A DNA stretch of 64,000 nucleotides, from assembly GCA_963556195.1 (NCBI GenBank), contig OY744532.1:98260165-98324164 (forward strand), given 5' to 3'. The position numbers and the translations under genes are program-made. Position 1 is the stretch's first letter, and the number at the start of each line of letters is the position of its first letter. Below the pieces are notes generated by a model that saw nothing but the letters and a program-made list of their open reading frames with translations, had not been told where the DNA came from and searched no databases. Origin of the DNA: Sepiola atlantica (Eukaryota; Mollusca; Cephalopoda; Sepiida; Sepiolidae). Shown piece after piece: positions 23,892-34,845 of this stretch.

Positions 23892-24887
23892 TCAAAATTC
23901 CTTAAACTCTGCGGATGTGAACTGCGTTCCGTTGTCAGTGACCCGTGTGTCTGGTACACCGAATCTTGCAAACAACTCGTGTAGGAACCCTATTGAGTTG
24001 TTCGTTGTTGGATTCCTGCAACGCATTACCTCCGGCGATTTTGTGTAACTATCCACTACAATTAAATAATAGTTTTCTCCTACTGGACCAGCGAAGTCCA
24101 TGTGGATTCTCGACCATGGTTGGTCGGTTTTCGGCCAAGGTTTGTGTACTATAGGTGGGGATTTTGCTGCTAACTGGCATCCTTTACATTTATTTATTGT
24201 TGCTGCTAAGTCAGTGTCCATGTTACGCCAGTACACGTAGCTTCTCATTAACGACTTCATTCGATTTATCCCCGGATGTCCCGTATGGAAATCTCTTAAC
24301 ATCCTATTCTGCAATGTTTTGGGTATTACCACTCTCTCACTGTACAGTAACACATCGTTACATATGGAGAAAACTTCCTGCACCTTTGTGTCCGTTATAA
24401 TTTTCTCTTTTATGTCCTTTATGTATTCGTCTTTCTCGGCTTCCCTTTTAATGTCCGACAAAGTTACGGGTAGTTCCTTAATGATGTTTGCTACCATATT
24501 TTTTACTTCAACATTTGTCCGAATTGCTGCAATGACTGATTCTTCCAGATTGTGTTTCTGTGGTATCAGTCTTGACAGGCCATCCGCGTGGCAAATCTTT
24601 TTTGATGCTAGATGTTGTAGCTGGAAATCGTAATTAAGTAAGATTGTACCCCAGCGCAGCAATCTATTTGCGGTGTATACCGGCAATCCTTTTTTTGATC
24701 CATAGATCGTGACTAACGGTTTATGGTCGGTTTCAAGTAAGAACTTTCTACCATATAAATATCGGTGAAATTTAGTCACGGAAAAGATTATGCTCAATGC
24801 TTCTTTTTCGATTTGTGAATATGCCCTCTCGGCTGGTATCAGCGTTCTCGAAGCGTGCGCTATTGGTTTTCTAGACCCATCCGGCAT
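23892..24887 (-). pseudogene. RNase H and integrase part of pol
   Basis: 331 residues. RNase H removes RNA from the cDNA hybrid: AERAYSQIEKEAL (19-31), TDHKPL (54-59) and ADGLSR (101-106). The first RNase H Asp lies upstream, beyond a frameshift at 24944-24948 that shifts this region relative to RT. Integrase inserts the cDNA: HHCC zinc finger H201, H204, C234, C237; core D264 (HMDFAG) and D318 (VTDNGTQF). It ends at TGA 23892-23894 just before the catalytic Glu segment. Motif residues are otherwise intact. Confidence 0.95.
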
Positions 24888-24930
24888 AATATGTTGAATG
24901 CATGCTCCTAAGCCGTAGGAACTAGCGTCA

Positions 24931-25920
24931 CTAGCGACGACTATTTTTAATTTTGTGAAAGTGCGTTAAGAATAATTCGGATGTTAGTGCGCTCTTTATT
25001 TTGTCAAAAACGGTTTGACATTCTTGCGTCCAGTTCCAAGGTGTATCCTTTTTAAGCAGATTATTTAAGGGGGCTCGCAAGTTATGCATTCCTTCAATAA
25101 AAGATTGATAATAATTTGCGAGTCCTAAGAAACTCTGCAAGGTTGTTACGTTATCAGGTGCTGGCATATTTTTTATTGCCGCAGATCTGTCTGGGTCTGG
25201 ACGTCGTCCATGTTTGTTTATTATGTGTCCAAGATACTTAATCTCGCTCATACAAAAGTCACATTTACTTCCTTTTACTTTAAAGCCGAATTCTTGTATT
25301 CGAGTAAATACTTGTTTCAAATGTTCCTTATGTTCTTGTAGGGATTTGCTCCTGACAACAATGTCGTCCAGGTATGCACATGCGCACTCAATACCACTTA
25401 GCATGGTGTCCATCGCTTGCTGAAAAATGGCAGGCGCTACTTTGATGCCAAAGGGCAATCGGTTGTATTTGAATAATCCCTTATGCGTATTGATGCATAG
25501 TATTTTTGAGCAATTTTCCTCGACCGGTATTTGCAAATATGCGTCGCTCAAGTCTATCTTAGAGAAGATATTACCACCATTTAACTTCGTGAATATTTCC
25601 TCTGGGCTTGGTAGAGGGTAATGTAGATATTTTAATATGGAGTTGACCCCGGTCGAAAAATCTGCGCACACTCTAACTTCGTCATTCTTTTTCTTTACGT
25701 ATACGGTGGGGGCTGCCCACTCGCTTTGTTCTATTTTTGATAGAATTCCTGTCTGTTCCAATCTATCTAATTCTTTATTAATCTTTTCCAACCCAGCGAA
25801 CGGAACGTTTCGCTTTTTTCTAAAAATTGGGCTGGCGTTTTCTTTAAGTTCAAACGAGGCCTTGAATTTATTACAGCGACCTAAGTTAGTCGTGAATGCT
25901 TCAGGAAATAATACTTTCAA
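24931..25920 (-). pseudogene. reverse transcriptase part of pol
   Basis: 329 residues in the same frame as gag and protease; the first codon is a TTG, so this is an interior segment. RT motifs: KIDLSDAYLQI with D123, LPFG at 155-158, and the catalytic YLDD at 183-186, followed by thumb/connection sequence (QSFLGLANYYQSFI). All catalytic aspartates are present. The frame ends at TAG 24931 because a T run on the plus strand (24944-24948) is one base too long. The RNase H continues in the next frame. Confidence 0.95.
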
Positions 25921-26061
25921 ATCGTCTTTTATATTTACTGTTGTTGGAGAAGAACATTCTATTTTTTTACAGAATGTATTGATTGGCTTATCCCATAGTC
26001 CAAATTTCTCAATTAAATCTATTCCAAACAGATTTTCACTATTTTTCAGTACGAATATTTT

Positions 26062-26595
26062 TTATTTCTTCGTAATCCCTTTTAATTTTATCGGAAGGAC
26101 AACTTCTCCGTCAAATTTTATACCACCACCAGTTACCGTCCGGGCTGATTTACTCGTTTTCATCATGGTTGGTTTTTTACCCAACTTTTTCCATGTATTC
26201 AAATTTATAATAGAAATATCGGAGCCGGAGTCGAGTTGTAACTTTATTGGTGTTTTAAATATTTCCACTTTTACGTATTTTCGCCGATCTTTGTCTAACT
26301 TTGTATTTGATTTTGTTTGCTGTACTCTTTTTCTGGTGAAATCTTTATATCTGCAGCAATCGCTTTTGTGTCCCACCTTCTTACAATTGTAGCATTTTTT
26401 CTTTTTATAAGGACAATCTGATTCCCAATGCTTTTCTGCACATCTCTTACAGTTATATCTAGGAAGAGGCTTGTTATATTCTGTCCTATATTTATGGTTA
26501 TTAGGATTGTAATATCCTGTTCCATTTCGATTGCTTTTCTTTGTAAAGTTCTTGGTTGGTGTGTATGGTTTTCTAACTTTTCTTACATATGCCAC
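26062..26595 (-). pseudogene. nucleocapsid zinc knuckles and protease of gag-pol
   Basis: 177 residues in the same frame as gag, seven codons after its stop; it begins at GTG, so it is a continuation. Two zinc knuckles: C49-C52-H56-C61 (CX2CX3HX4C) and C68-C71-H76-C81 (CX2CX4HX4C), the pair typical of mag-type elements. A retropepsin active site LDSGSDI (D122-S123-G124) follows. A TAA at 26062-26064 interrupts the protease C-terminal part; the frame then stays open into RT. Confidence 0.93.
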
Positions 26596-26616
26596 TCCGG
26601 ATTCTTCTATATTTTT

Positions 26617-27336
26617 TTAATCCTTTTTTAGTGTAATGGCCCTTTCACAGTCCTCTGCTAGTTTCTGGAGGGTTAAATCTTGCTCAGATTCCAGCTTAGA
26701 CAACACTCGTCTGCGTATTTCTGCATGTTTCGTGGAAACTAACCCTTGTGCGAAGATTAGACATTTAAAATCTTCTACCGTTAGTTCCGCAAGCTTAAAA
26801 TTATCGCAGTTTTTATTGACAACTGATGCGTATGTCAAATAATCTTGGTTGTCCATCTTTCTTAGATTCATGCACAGCCATCTTTTATGAAAAAGAGATA
26901 TATTTGGATTAAATAATTCTTTTAGTAATTTCACAGCTTCCATGAACTCTAATTCCGCAGTTTTTTTAGGTAATATGTAATCTATTAATTTGCTGTGTTC
27001 TGATGTACCCAATTTCCTGAGTAAGAGGCTTACTTTCTGGCTATTTGGCCAATTTTTGCAGTCCAGTTGAAAGACATCCTCGTATCTTGTATAGTATGCT
27101 TCAAAAGTCTTTCCTTCCTCCGGCACATAATTAAATGTGTCCATACTATTAAAGATAGTTGTATGGGAGAAATTAACACTGTCAACATTTTCTCGATTAC
27201 TCTTTAGTAGTTCCAGTGTTTTAGCAAAACGTTCATTTTGTCTTTCCTCGCGGTCAGCTTGTGTCTGATTTTGTCTTTTTTCGCCGTCAGCTTGTGCCTG
27301 TAAAAATTGCATGAACATTTTTGATAAGTCTTCCAT
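26617..27336 (-). CDS. gag: gag (capsid) protein
   Basis: 239 residues from an ATG 675 bases downstream of the 5' LTR. Residues 1-50 are rich in Gln, Arg and Glu and probably form a coiled coil. Residues 60-235 resemble the retrotransposon gag capsid domain (FEAYYTRYEDVF, then VSLLLRKLGTSEHSKLIDYI, then LTVEDFKCLIFAQGL). It would form the particle that packages element RNA. TAA at 26617-26619 separates it from the zinc knuckles in the same frame. This could be a mutation or a readthrough stop; related elements usually have an open gag-pol here. Confidence 0.9.
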   Translation of the reverse strand: MEDLSKMFMQFLQAQADGEKRQNQTQADREERQNERFAKTLELLKSNRENVDSVNFSHTTIFNSMDTFNYVPEEGKTFEAYYTRYEDVFQLDCKNWPNSQKVSLLLRKLGTSEHSKLIDYILPKKTAELEFMEAVKLLKELFNPNISLFHKRWLCMNLRKMDNQDYLTYASVVNKNCDNFKLAELTVEDFKCLIFAQGLVSTKHAEIRRRVLSKLESEQDLTLQKLAEDCERAITLKKD

Positions 27337-27998
27337 TTTTTTTTTCGAGTCACAATTGAAAAAAATGTATGCAGTACATTTAGTTCTTTGGAGTTTTTTT
27401 TTCTAGTATTTTAGTAATTAAAATACTCTTAAATTGAGATTACCCTTTTTTTTTTCTTTTTTTTTCGTGACGTTTTACTGTATTATCCGTTATCCAGTGA
27501 CAACTTAAAAAAAAAAGTCCTTTCCTTGAGCTTTAATTTCTAGCTATGGTATTTCCTTTTAGTACGGCCGCCAAACAAATTATTAATTAAAAGATTCCTT
27601 TAGTTGTTGTTTTGCTAACGGGGAGCAGTAATTAGAATCCACTGGTGAACTTTTTTTTCCGTAGGTTACTTCCTTGCTTTTCGTAATACGAGTCTGACCT
27701 GTCGTTTTGCGACAGAACAAAATCCGCTTTTCGTTTGCAAGTTGGTCCTTTAGTAATACAAAACAGATTTGTCGTTTAGCGACAAAACAAAAATTCACTT
27801 TTACATTCGTTTGCAAGTCGGATTCCTAGAAAACGGCGTAAATTGTCGCTTTTGCCACGTTCGAGTTTTTTGCTGTTTTTTTTCACTTAAGTTGAAACTT
27901 TTCTTTAGCGTAAAATCCGTTTGCTCGTCAACACTTTGCATTGTACTCTTTTTTTTAAAAATAGTTCTTCGTCAAACTGTTAGATTTGACGCTTCATA
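27337..27998 (-). other. 5' leader of the LTR element
   Basis: About 660 untranslated bases between the primer site and gag, with T-rich runs on the plus strand and two related segments around 27690-27730 and 27755-27790 (gtcgttttgcgacaaaac-like). Packaging signals would be expected here but none can be assigned. Confidence 0.6.
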
Positions 27999-27999
27999 T

Positions 28000-28009
28000 C
28001 TCGTCGCCA
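28000..28009 (-). promoter_or_regulatory. primer binding site, tRNA-Ser type
   Basis: TGGCGACGAG on the minus strand lies two bases after the 5' LTR. It is complementary to the 3' end CTCGTCGCCA of animal tRNA-Ser (acceptor plus CCA). mag-lineage elements are known to use tRNA-Ser. Confidence 0.8.
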
Positions 28010-28011
28010 AC

Positions 28012-28285
28012 TGTTGTGGTTGCAAGGTTGAACAATAATTAGTGAGGAATACAATGAAGACGCAAACAACAAGGAGAATGCAATAATAAGTGTATTAAAG
28101 AAAAGGTATAGTTACAGTATGTACAAATGAAGGTGTCGAGTCAGAGAGTCTTGGTGGGAGGACATGTACGCTCTTCGGCGTCACTTCCGGTGGCATTTAG
28201 GTAACACACACTAAGGCCAACCTAGGCTTGCCATTTATAGTGTAACGTTATTCGTATATGCAAATGAGTGGTTGCCACCACAACA
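28012..28285 (-). repeat. 5' LTR (274 bp)
   Basis: Same length and termini as the 3' LTR with one difference (28232). It holds the TATA box (28231-28240) and octamer (28258-28265) that would drive transcription of the element. Confidence 0.96.
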
Positions 28286-28290
28286 CTAAT
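28286..28290. repeat. target-site duplication CTAAT (right)
   Basis: Exact copy of 22957-22961. Confidence 0.93.
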
Positions 28291-28749
28291 ATAACATACA
28301 ATTATTATTATTATTAATGATCAACTTTTTCAGTGAAGACATACTAGTTATTAAATTTACCCCAGACGTTGAAACATTTATTAACAGTAGGATTTTGTAT
28401 TTCTGATATTTTGCTAATGGAAATGCCACTGTTAAGTGTCCCCCTGTGAAATAGCTGATTCTCAATAGAAATCACATTTTTTTATTGAGAGAAAAATCCG
28501 ATGTGCAGATTCAGCGAAACTACAAAACTAACTATAAGAGTGTTCGACAAATAACATCTGCGGGCGATATCGAGGGCCCTTTTGATGTGCTTCGTTTACA
28601 TAATTGTGGCTATATGCAGGTGGATTGAGTGAGTTAAAAACAAAAACTTCAATACACATACATTAAAACAAGACCAATGTAGTAAATATATATAAATTGT
28701 CTTCCTTCTAATAAATCTTTGAAATAGTAAAGTGACTTTATGGACATCT

Positions 28750-28752
<3 letters not shown>
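28291..28752. other. no feature seen
   Basis: Flanking DNA of the LTR element; no gene or repeat recognised. Confidence 0.5.

Positions 28753-28823
<71 letters not shown>
28753..28823. repeat. (TA)n microsatellite
   Basis: About 35 TA units. Confidence 0.95.
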
Positions 28824-28828
<5 letters not shown>

Positions 28829-29545
28829 GGAAGTTTCTCAACCATTAATACTATATTTAAAAAAAAAACAACTTATAGTCCCAAGTCTTTCAGTGGAAAA
28901 TCACTCATGTAAGTCAATTTATTTTTTACAGTTATTATATTAGTTTGTTTCTAACACTATTTCAAGGGATCATCAGTTGATTACCATGAAAAACTGTTTC
29001 GGGAATGTATGCTATATATATGTATATATATATATATATATAGCATGAAATATACCATAAAATATAGGCATACGCCTAAAAGCACAGAGGATGTAGAATA
29101 CAATAATACAATAAAAATCAAGACATATTGTTTCTCATTATAAATATCATATATTTGTATTTAAGTGTTGCAATAATTACGCTAAAAACATAGCCTTGTC
29201 AAGCAGAGATGTATTATAAGTAGTAGTAGTACCTTGTGTTCCGTCAGAATGAAAAAAAGGACGAAGATGTAATTTTCTTTTTTTATATACTCGTCTATTG
29301 TTTTGAATATGGGAAACGCCGTGCAGCATGGAAATGTGAAATATTCTTTTTTCATATTCTTTTGAAGCATCTTTTAAGAAAGTTAGCATGATATATAGGT
29401 ATACTAGACCGTCGGCATGCCGGTGTCACAGATTTTGTGCATGTCTGTCTAATATATAAAAGCTCTATTTGATATTCATCACTTTTTATAAGCCCGGTTC
29501 AAATTATTTGGATTACTATCCTGTGGTTGTTTACCTTGCCTGTAT

Positions 29546-29546
<1 letters not shown>
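28824..29546. other. no feature seen
   Basis: AT-rich; a short TA run at 29013-29041. Contains tcatcag at 28970 without a ribozyme core. Confidence 0.5.
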
Positions 29547-29599
<53 letters not shown>

Positions 29600-29618
29600 C
29601 ATATATACATATATATAC

Positions 29619-29675
<57 letters not shown>

Positions 29676-29698
29676 CATACATATATACATATATATAC

Positions 29699-29751
<53 letters not shown>
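29547..29751. repeat. (TA)n array with ATAC variant blocks
   Basis: A TA array interrupted by two similar blocks of tacatacatatatacatata at about 29594 and 29675, indicating internal duplication. Confidence 0.93.
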
Positions 29752-29752
<1 letters not shown>

Positions 29753-30140
29753 CTGTGTGTGTACTAGTTACCTTTAATATTTAAAATATAACTAGTATTT
29801 AGGGAAATAACATATTATGTGATTAATACCATTTAATCTTTACGATTGTAACGTGTTTTTGTATGTGGCCATTTTTGTAATATACTTAACAGGAGAGAAA
29901 GGGGGTAAAAACAAATAGACAACTTATAACTGTTAGCAAACACAATAAATTTACTTTTACTATTTATCTGTATGAGTATCACGTGTTTTTACTTATAGTA
30001 AGATTTATTATCTATGGATTTGTTATCGTTACTTTTACTTAACCAATCCAGCGTAGTATACGTTATGAACGCGAATTTTGAGGGGAATTGGAACTGAAAT
30101 TGTAAGTATGACAGCTGTTGCCAATCGGATTATGGTAAGC

Positions 30141-30142
<2 letters not shown>
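29752..30142. other. no feature seen
   Basis: AT-rich; nothing recognised. Confidence 0.5.

Positions 30143-30205
<63 letters not shown>
30143..30205. repeat. (TTA)n microsatellite
   Basis: About 20 TTA units; the poly-Leu frame is an artefact. Confidence 0.95.
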
Positions 30206-32069
30206 TAAAGCCTGCGAACCTCCCTATTCAAAATTGGCGGCTATGACAGCAACCACACGTTGTTTGCTTAGTAAAAGTGACGAAAACAAACGCATAGATA
30301 ATAACTCTTACAATCAAGAAAACACGTGACACTATAAGTGTCAGCTAAGTAGAAAAGTAAATGTTCTTGAGTTTGGTAACAGTTATGTATTGTCCATTCG
30401 GATTTTATTTTACTTTCTTTTTGTTTACTATACTTCACACTCACCAAAAATGTTTCTGTTATGAAAAGCGAATATATGTGTACACAGAAAAATAAGAAAG
30501 AAAAAAGTTGTAAAAAAGACTATGAAACTTAGACATTTTGATTTTTCTTTTTCACAAGGACCCGTGGCGCAACGAATAAAATGCTAAGTTATATTTTTTT
30601 AAGTGACAGTCCTCTGGGAGTTGTAAGTCCAATACTCAGAATGTGCGATACTAACAATACAATTACGAATTACTTCATACGCCTACCCGGACACGGCTGA
30701 CGTAACGAGAGCAAGCTACCCCCGTTAAATTAAATAAAGAGTACTGCTATAAATAACATACACCTTCCTGAGTCTAACATAGGGCCTTCCGAGTTTCAAA
30801 ATACACACTTGAAATAAATGGGAGGTTACATTGATCAAAAACTTTGTGAAAATAACATCCAAGATGAGAGCAGTAGTCCGAATAATACAAATGATACAGG
30901 AGTCATTTTTAAAGGCACATGGTACGAGGAATTAAAATCGTCGTTGTGTAAGCGTCTAATAGAGCGTATGTTATATATTTGTCATGAATAAAAGAATAAC
31001 CTCTGTATTTTTTTTAAATACGCTAGACACGTGCGTAAGTTAGTATCAAAAGTGTGTTAACTCATATTATGATAAACAATTAATTTTAAGAAATATGACT
31101 TTCAATAGACAACATTGATAGGTAAATGTTAGAAATTAATTATTTTTCAAGGGGAATGAGATCAAGCGTCTGTTTCAGTAAATAAAGGTAAAATGTATCC
31201 ACTCGATCAGTTTTGTTAGTAAACTCTACATCAAAATAATGTTTTCCCCTTCATGAAATTATTAACATGTAAAACATGATGGAATTAAAATTTATTATAA
31301 TTATTATTATTACACATTGTCTATCTGATTCTTAGGGCGTATTAAAATAGTAAACACATATAGAATTGATTAAATTTTAACGGCTATTAGTTCAGTGAGA
31401 AACACGCAATTCAGAATACTGATTGACATGCATATAACATCTGATAAGATAATCTGTACTATTACCAAAATTTATAGAAGATGATTTTATGAAATTAGTC
31501 AAAATAATGTATTTTGTTTATCTACTAATTTGTGACTTATTTGCGTTTAATAATTTAGTGTTTACTATTTTAAAGAAAGTTTAAGGCAATTCACTTTACC
31601 GCAAGTAAATTGAGTTAAATAATCCGCGGTAGCCATTTTGAACAATGGGCATAACCAGAGAGGAAGCGAATAAAGACCAACTACTTGGCGTCTGCATTTC
31701 GTCGGTAATAGTAATAGATTACCCTTAATAATAAATAAGGAAATTAATACTAGTAAAACTAATAATAACTTTTCGTGTAACTAATTTTATTTTTGTTATA
31801 ATCTTCTCTAAATCTACCAGTCACATTGTTTTTCTGACCTATATTAAGTTAATAAAAAAGTAATAAGACACATATATGCTCTTAGATATCTGCCGAGAAT
31901 TTCAGTAACATGCAATAAAATTTAGCCGATTAAAGCGACTTTCCTGTTTGACTGAATTTTATTTACAAAAATCCATTTGAGAAAACTCATAATCTTCATA
32001 TTTTTGTCAAAGATGTTTCGGAAACTATACAGTTCAATAACAGAACCCATTACATTTTAAATAAGCGTA

Positions 32070-32070
<1 letters not shown>
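30206..32070. other. no gene seen
   Basis: About 1.9 kb of AT-rich DNA. 30845-30895 (aacatccaagatgagagcag, tagtc) resembles 43838-43890, a possible dispersed-repeat fragment. 30558-30640 is faintly tRNA-like but too weak to call. Confidence 0.45.
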
Positions 32071-32464
<394 letters not shown>

Positions 32465-32564
32465 ATATATATATATAATATACATATATATTATATAATA
32501 TATATATAAGCTTCCCATCGATTTTTACGGAGCGGGTAAACAAACGCCGATCATTCTTTTATGG

Positions 32565-32810
32565 AATTTTTTCAAGACAGAACGTGAAGCCACTTGATGT
32601 AAAAACCAAATAAATACCACTTACCCGTCAAAAACTAGCCAACAATACTTGTGAGCTGGATAGATTCCACACCAAAAAAACAGAAATTATTCCCCCTTTT
32701 TCAGAAATATTGCTCATAGAATGTGAGGACTAAAGGACCACATAATGGAAGCAGAAGTTTCGAGGCTGACGAAAGCAAACCCAAAATTGACTTTCAACTC
32801 TCCTGGAAAA
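32565..32810 (+). repeat. dispersed repeat, pair with 50615-50850
   Basis: Shares with 50615-50850, in order: tgaagccacttgatgt, taccactt / tactactt, aaaaactaacc, ctggatagattc, attcttccccctttgtcaga and atggaatgtgaggactaaag. The class is unknown. Confidence 0.8.
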
Positions 32811-34194
32811 ACTGCGACTGAACATAATCAGCTAATCAGCCATAGGAAACTACTTTTTCCCCTTCGTTCGTACGTGCCATTACGGATTTCAACTTCCTAT
32901 CTACGTTCTATGCTCTCCTAATGGGATTTTCTATTCTCTTACGTAATTTTAAACTAATTTAGTACTAACTAGATACTTCTATTTTTTTCATTGGTGTCTT
33001 TAATATCTTTCTAATTAGAATATTTTCTAGATAGACATCGGACTTTAAGGGGAGGAGGTACATGAAGGTTGCCAACATCCTAAGTGAAAGTGTTTGTATG
33101 TCAGTCTGTGTAGTTAAACATTAGCAACTATTACCTCCCAATACGTTGTTAATCCGGATGTATGTAGACATTGAATATTTTTTGAAGCTATTTACACACA
33201 AATTTCATATATAGAGTTAATTAATCAACATTTTCTTAACAAAATTACTTTTAATTTTATAACAATTTTAGTTAATTAATAATTAAATAACCAAAGAGAT
33301 GACGTAATAATTTAATTAAACTTGCAATATCCTATTTAAAAAAAGATAATTATGCCCTAAAATCGACATAGTAAAAAAAACGAAACACAAATGGAAGAAA
33401 AACGACTCCCGGACAATGTCGAGTAAATAAAGCAAAAACCCAACGACCTTAAATGAAATGTTAGTAGTCGAAAAGCATAGTCTTTAGTCAGTAATTTAAA
33501 CTTTTTCACTTGTTTAGCATGAGTTGTTTAACTATCAATTTCTCAACAATGAACTTGGAGATCAGAAAAGATGAAATACTGTTAAGAAGCGATACAGCCC
33601 TTAACCCTAGGCGGTCTATCACGCTTAGACCTTGCGAACGGTAGCTGTTTCTCCTTACGGCACTATTAGATTGAACGAATAATTGAACATACAATACGCG
33701 TATACAATAGAACAAAGGTTTAGTCACATGAGAACCATCATTGACTGCAGGGTTGTCAGATGATGAAAATTCTGTTAGGAGGTGCACCTGCTGTTTTCAC
33801 AGCAGATGTTGATCATGCGCGAATGCAAGAACAAAAACAAAACTTTGACGTCATTCGCAATGCTTACACCGAAAACGTTTCTAACGAGATATGGTTATAT
33901 AATACATTCACGGAGAAGAGCGTTCTGGGCGAATGATTTGTTTCTAGACTGGCGCAGATGCATACGAAAAATAAAAGAATATAAGATCGATGTACAAGTT
34001 TCTAAGTACACGAACGAGTAGGGAAGTAATTAAAAAGTTCTAGTGATTACATGCGGACGTACGCGCGAAAAAATGTAATACAATTATGACAATTTAAACT
34101 AGACATTTACAACGGATCGCACATGAACACACGCTCTTTACGGTGTTGTCTTATTTTCAGTAAAAGAAAAATAAAGTTAAAGAAACAAAACTAA
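32811..34194. other. no feature seen
   Basis: No supported gene; the overlapping frames near 33506-34021 have no recognisable domain. Confidence 0.5.
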
Positions 34195-34320
34195 TATATT
34201 AATTTGGTAGCTGCATCCAATTATCACTAAAGAACGGAATAAATTGTTATTACTTTAATAGCTGCGTCCAATATTCACTAAATAACGCAATAAGAATAGA
34301 TTAGTTTAGTAAGTGCATCT
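34195..34320. repeat. ~57-bp degenerate satellite (left block)
   Basis: Two to three units built around tagctgcgtccaat, ttcactaaa, acgcaataagaat and ttagttta. The same satellite continues at 34846-34950 after the SINE insertions and reappears at 36935-37450. Confidence 0.8.
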
Positions 34321-34335
34321 ACTTTTCACTAGATG
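34321..34335. repeat. target-site duplication, copy 1
   Basis: ACTTTTCACTAGATG. Copies 2 (34713-34727) and 3 (34831-34845) read ACTCTTCACTAGATG. Confidence 0.88.
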
Positions 34336-34712
34336 GCCTTTTGGCTAAGATCAAGTGTAGTATCTGTTCCGATGGATACTGCACCCCATAGACTGGTATT
34401 GTGTTGGCCTTCGGGGCTTGAGTTACGTCGGTCTATGGGTATGTCCTGTGCAGTTATAGGAGGTCCACCCTCCCAGGCTTTGCCTCCTCTCTTTGGAGAG
34501 GAGAAAGTTGATTGCTTACTGTCTAAGGCGCCCCTACCGGGGAATGCCGACAGGGATGCCTAGCCAATTTTTAAAGGCCAGAATGCTCACCTCTCGGGCG
34601 CTGGCTTTTCAAACCCCACTTTCCCGACCCGACCTTGGGTCACATCTTACTTGTGGGAGTAGGATGAAAAACTGGCCTTGTGCCTAACCTCCTGGAGAGG
34701 AGGTAAATAAAT
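34336..34712 (+). mobile_element. U2 snRNA-headed SINE, copy B (full length)
   Basis: The first 36 bases reproduce the 5' region of U2 snRNA (gccttttggctaagatcaag, tgtagtatctgttc), including the branch-site recognition GTAGTA. A body of about 300 bases follows with a potential hairpin (cccatagact with gtctatggg) and a GC-rich segment (cccctaccggggaatgcc). The tail ends ctggagaggaggtaaataaa, t. It is 377 bp with 15-bp target duplications. It matches the minus-strand copies at 9850-10174 and 45041-45392, with an extra ~35-base segment (about 34577-34611). Confidence 0.9.
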
Positions 34713-34727
34713 ACTCTTCACTAGATG
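34713..34727. repeat. target-site duplication, copy 2
   Basis: ACTCTTCACTAGATG between the long and short U2 SINEs. Confidence 0.88.
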
Positions 34728-34830
34728 GCCTTTTGGCTAAGATCAAAGTATAGTATCTGTTCCGATGGATACTGCACCCCATAGACTGGTATTGTCTGAG
34801 CCCTCGGGGCTTGATTTTATTTAAATAAAT
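34728..34830 (+). mobile_element. U2-headed SINE, short 103-bp form (copy B2)
   Basis: The same U2 head (with tatagtatctg in place of tgtagtatctg) and the first ~90 bases of body, then a direct jump to the A-rich tail tttaaataaat. About 270 bases of the body are missing. It is flanked by target duplications 34713-34727 and 34831-34845. Confidence 0.88.
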
Positions 34831-34845
34831 ACTCTTCACTAGATG
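34831..34845. repeat. target-site duplication, copy 3
   Basis: Identical to copy 2. Confidence 0.88.

Larger units (their letters stand above)
22962..28285 (-). mobile_element. Ty3/gypsy (mag / K02A2.6-type) LTR retrotransposon
   Basis: A complete 5.3-kb element on the minus strand. In transcription order: 5' LTR (28285-28012), tRNA-Ser-type primer site, gag, zinc knuckles and protease, reverse transcriptase, RNase H, integrase, polypurine tract, 3' LTR (23235-22962). The RT-before-IN order and D,D35E integrase place it in Ty3/gypsy. The gag/CCHC style and the primer site suggest the mag lineage. No env frame fits between the integrase stop and the PPT. The LTRs differ at one of 274 bases and the CTAAT duplications are exact, so insertion was recent. 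Yet gag-pol contains three in-frame stops (26617, 26062, 23892) and one single-base frameshift (24944-24948). This copy cannot make a full polyprotein by ordinary translation. Confidence 0.96.

Noticed and set aside
28955..28990. Minus-strand CTGATGATCCCTTGAAATAG
   Set aside because: The six bases between the core parts cannot form stem II.
30558..30640. tRNA-like sequence tggcgcaacga ... gttgtaagtcc
   Set aside because: A and B boxes are both several bases off and no second copy or tail was found.
33506..34021. Opposite-strand frames near 33.5-34.0 kb
   Set aside because: Chance frames in moderately GC-balanced DNA; no motif or splice context.
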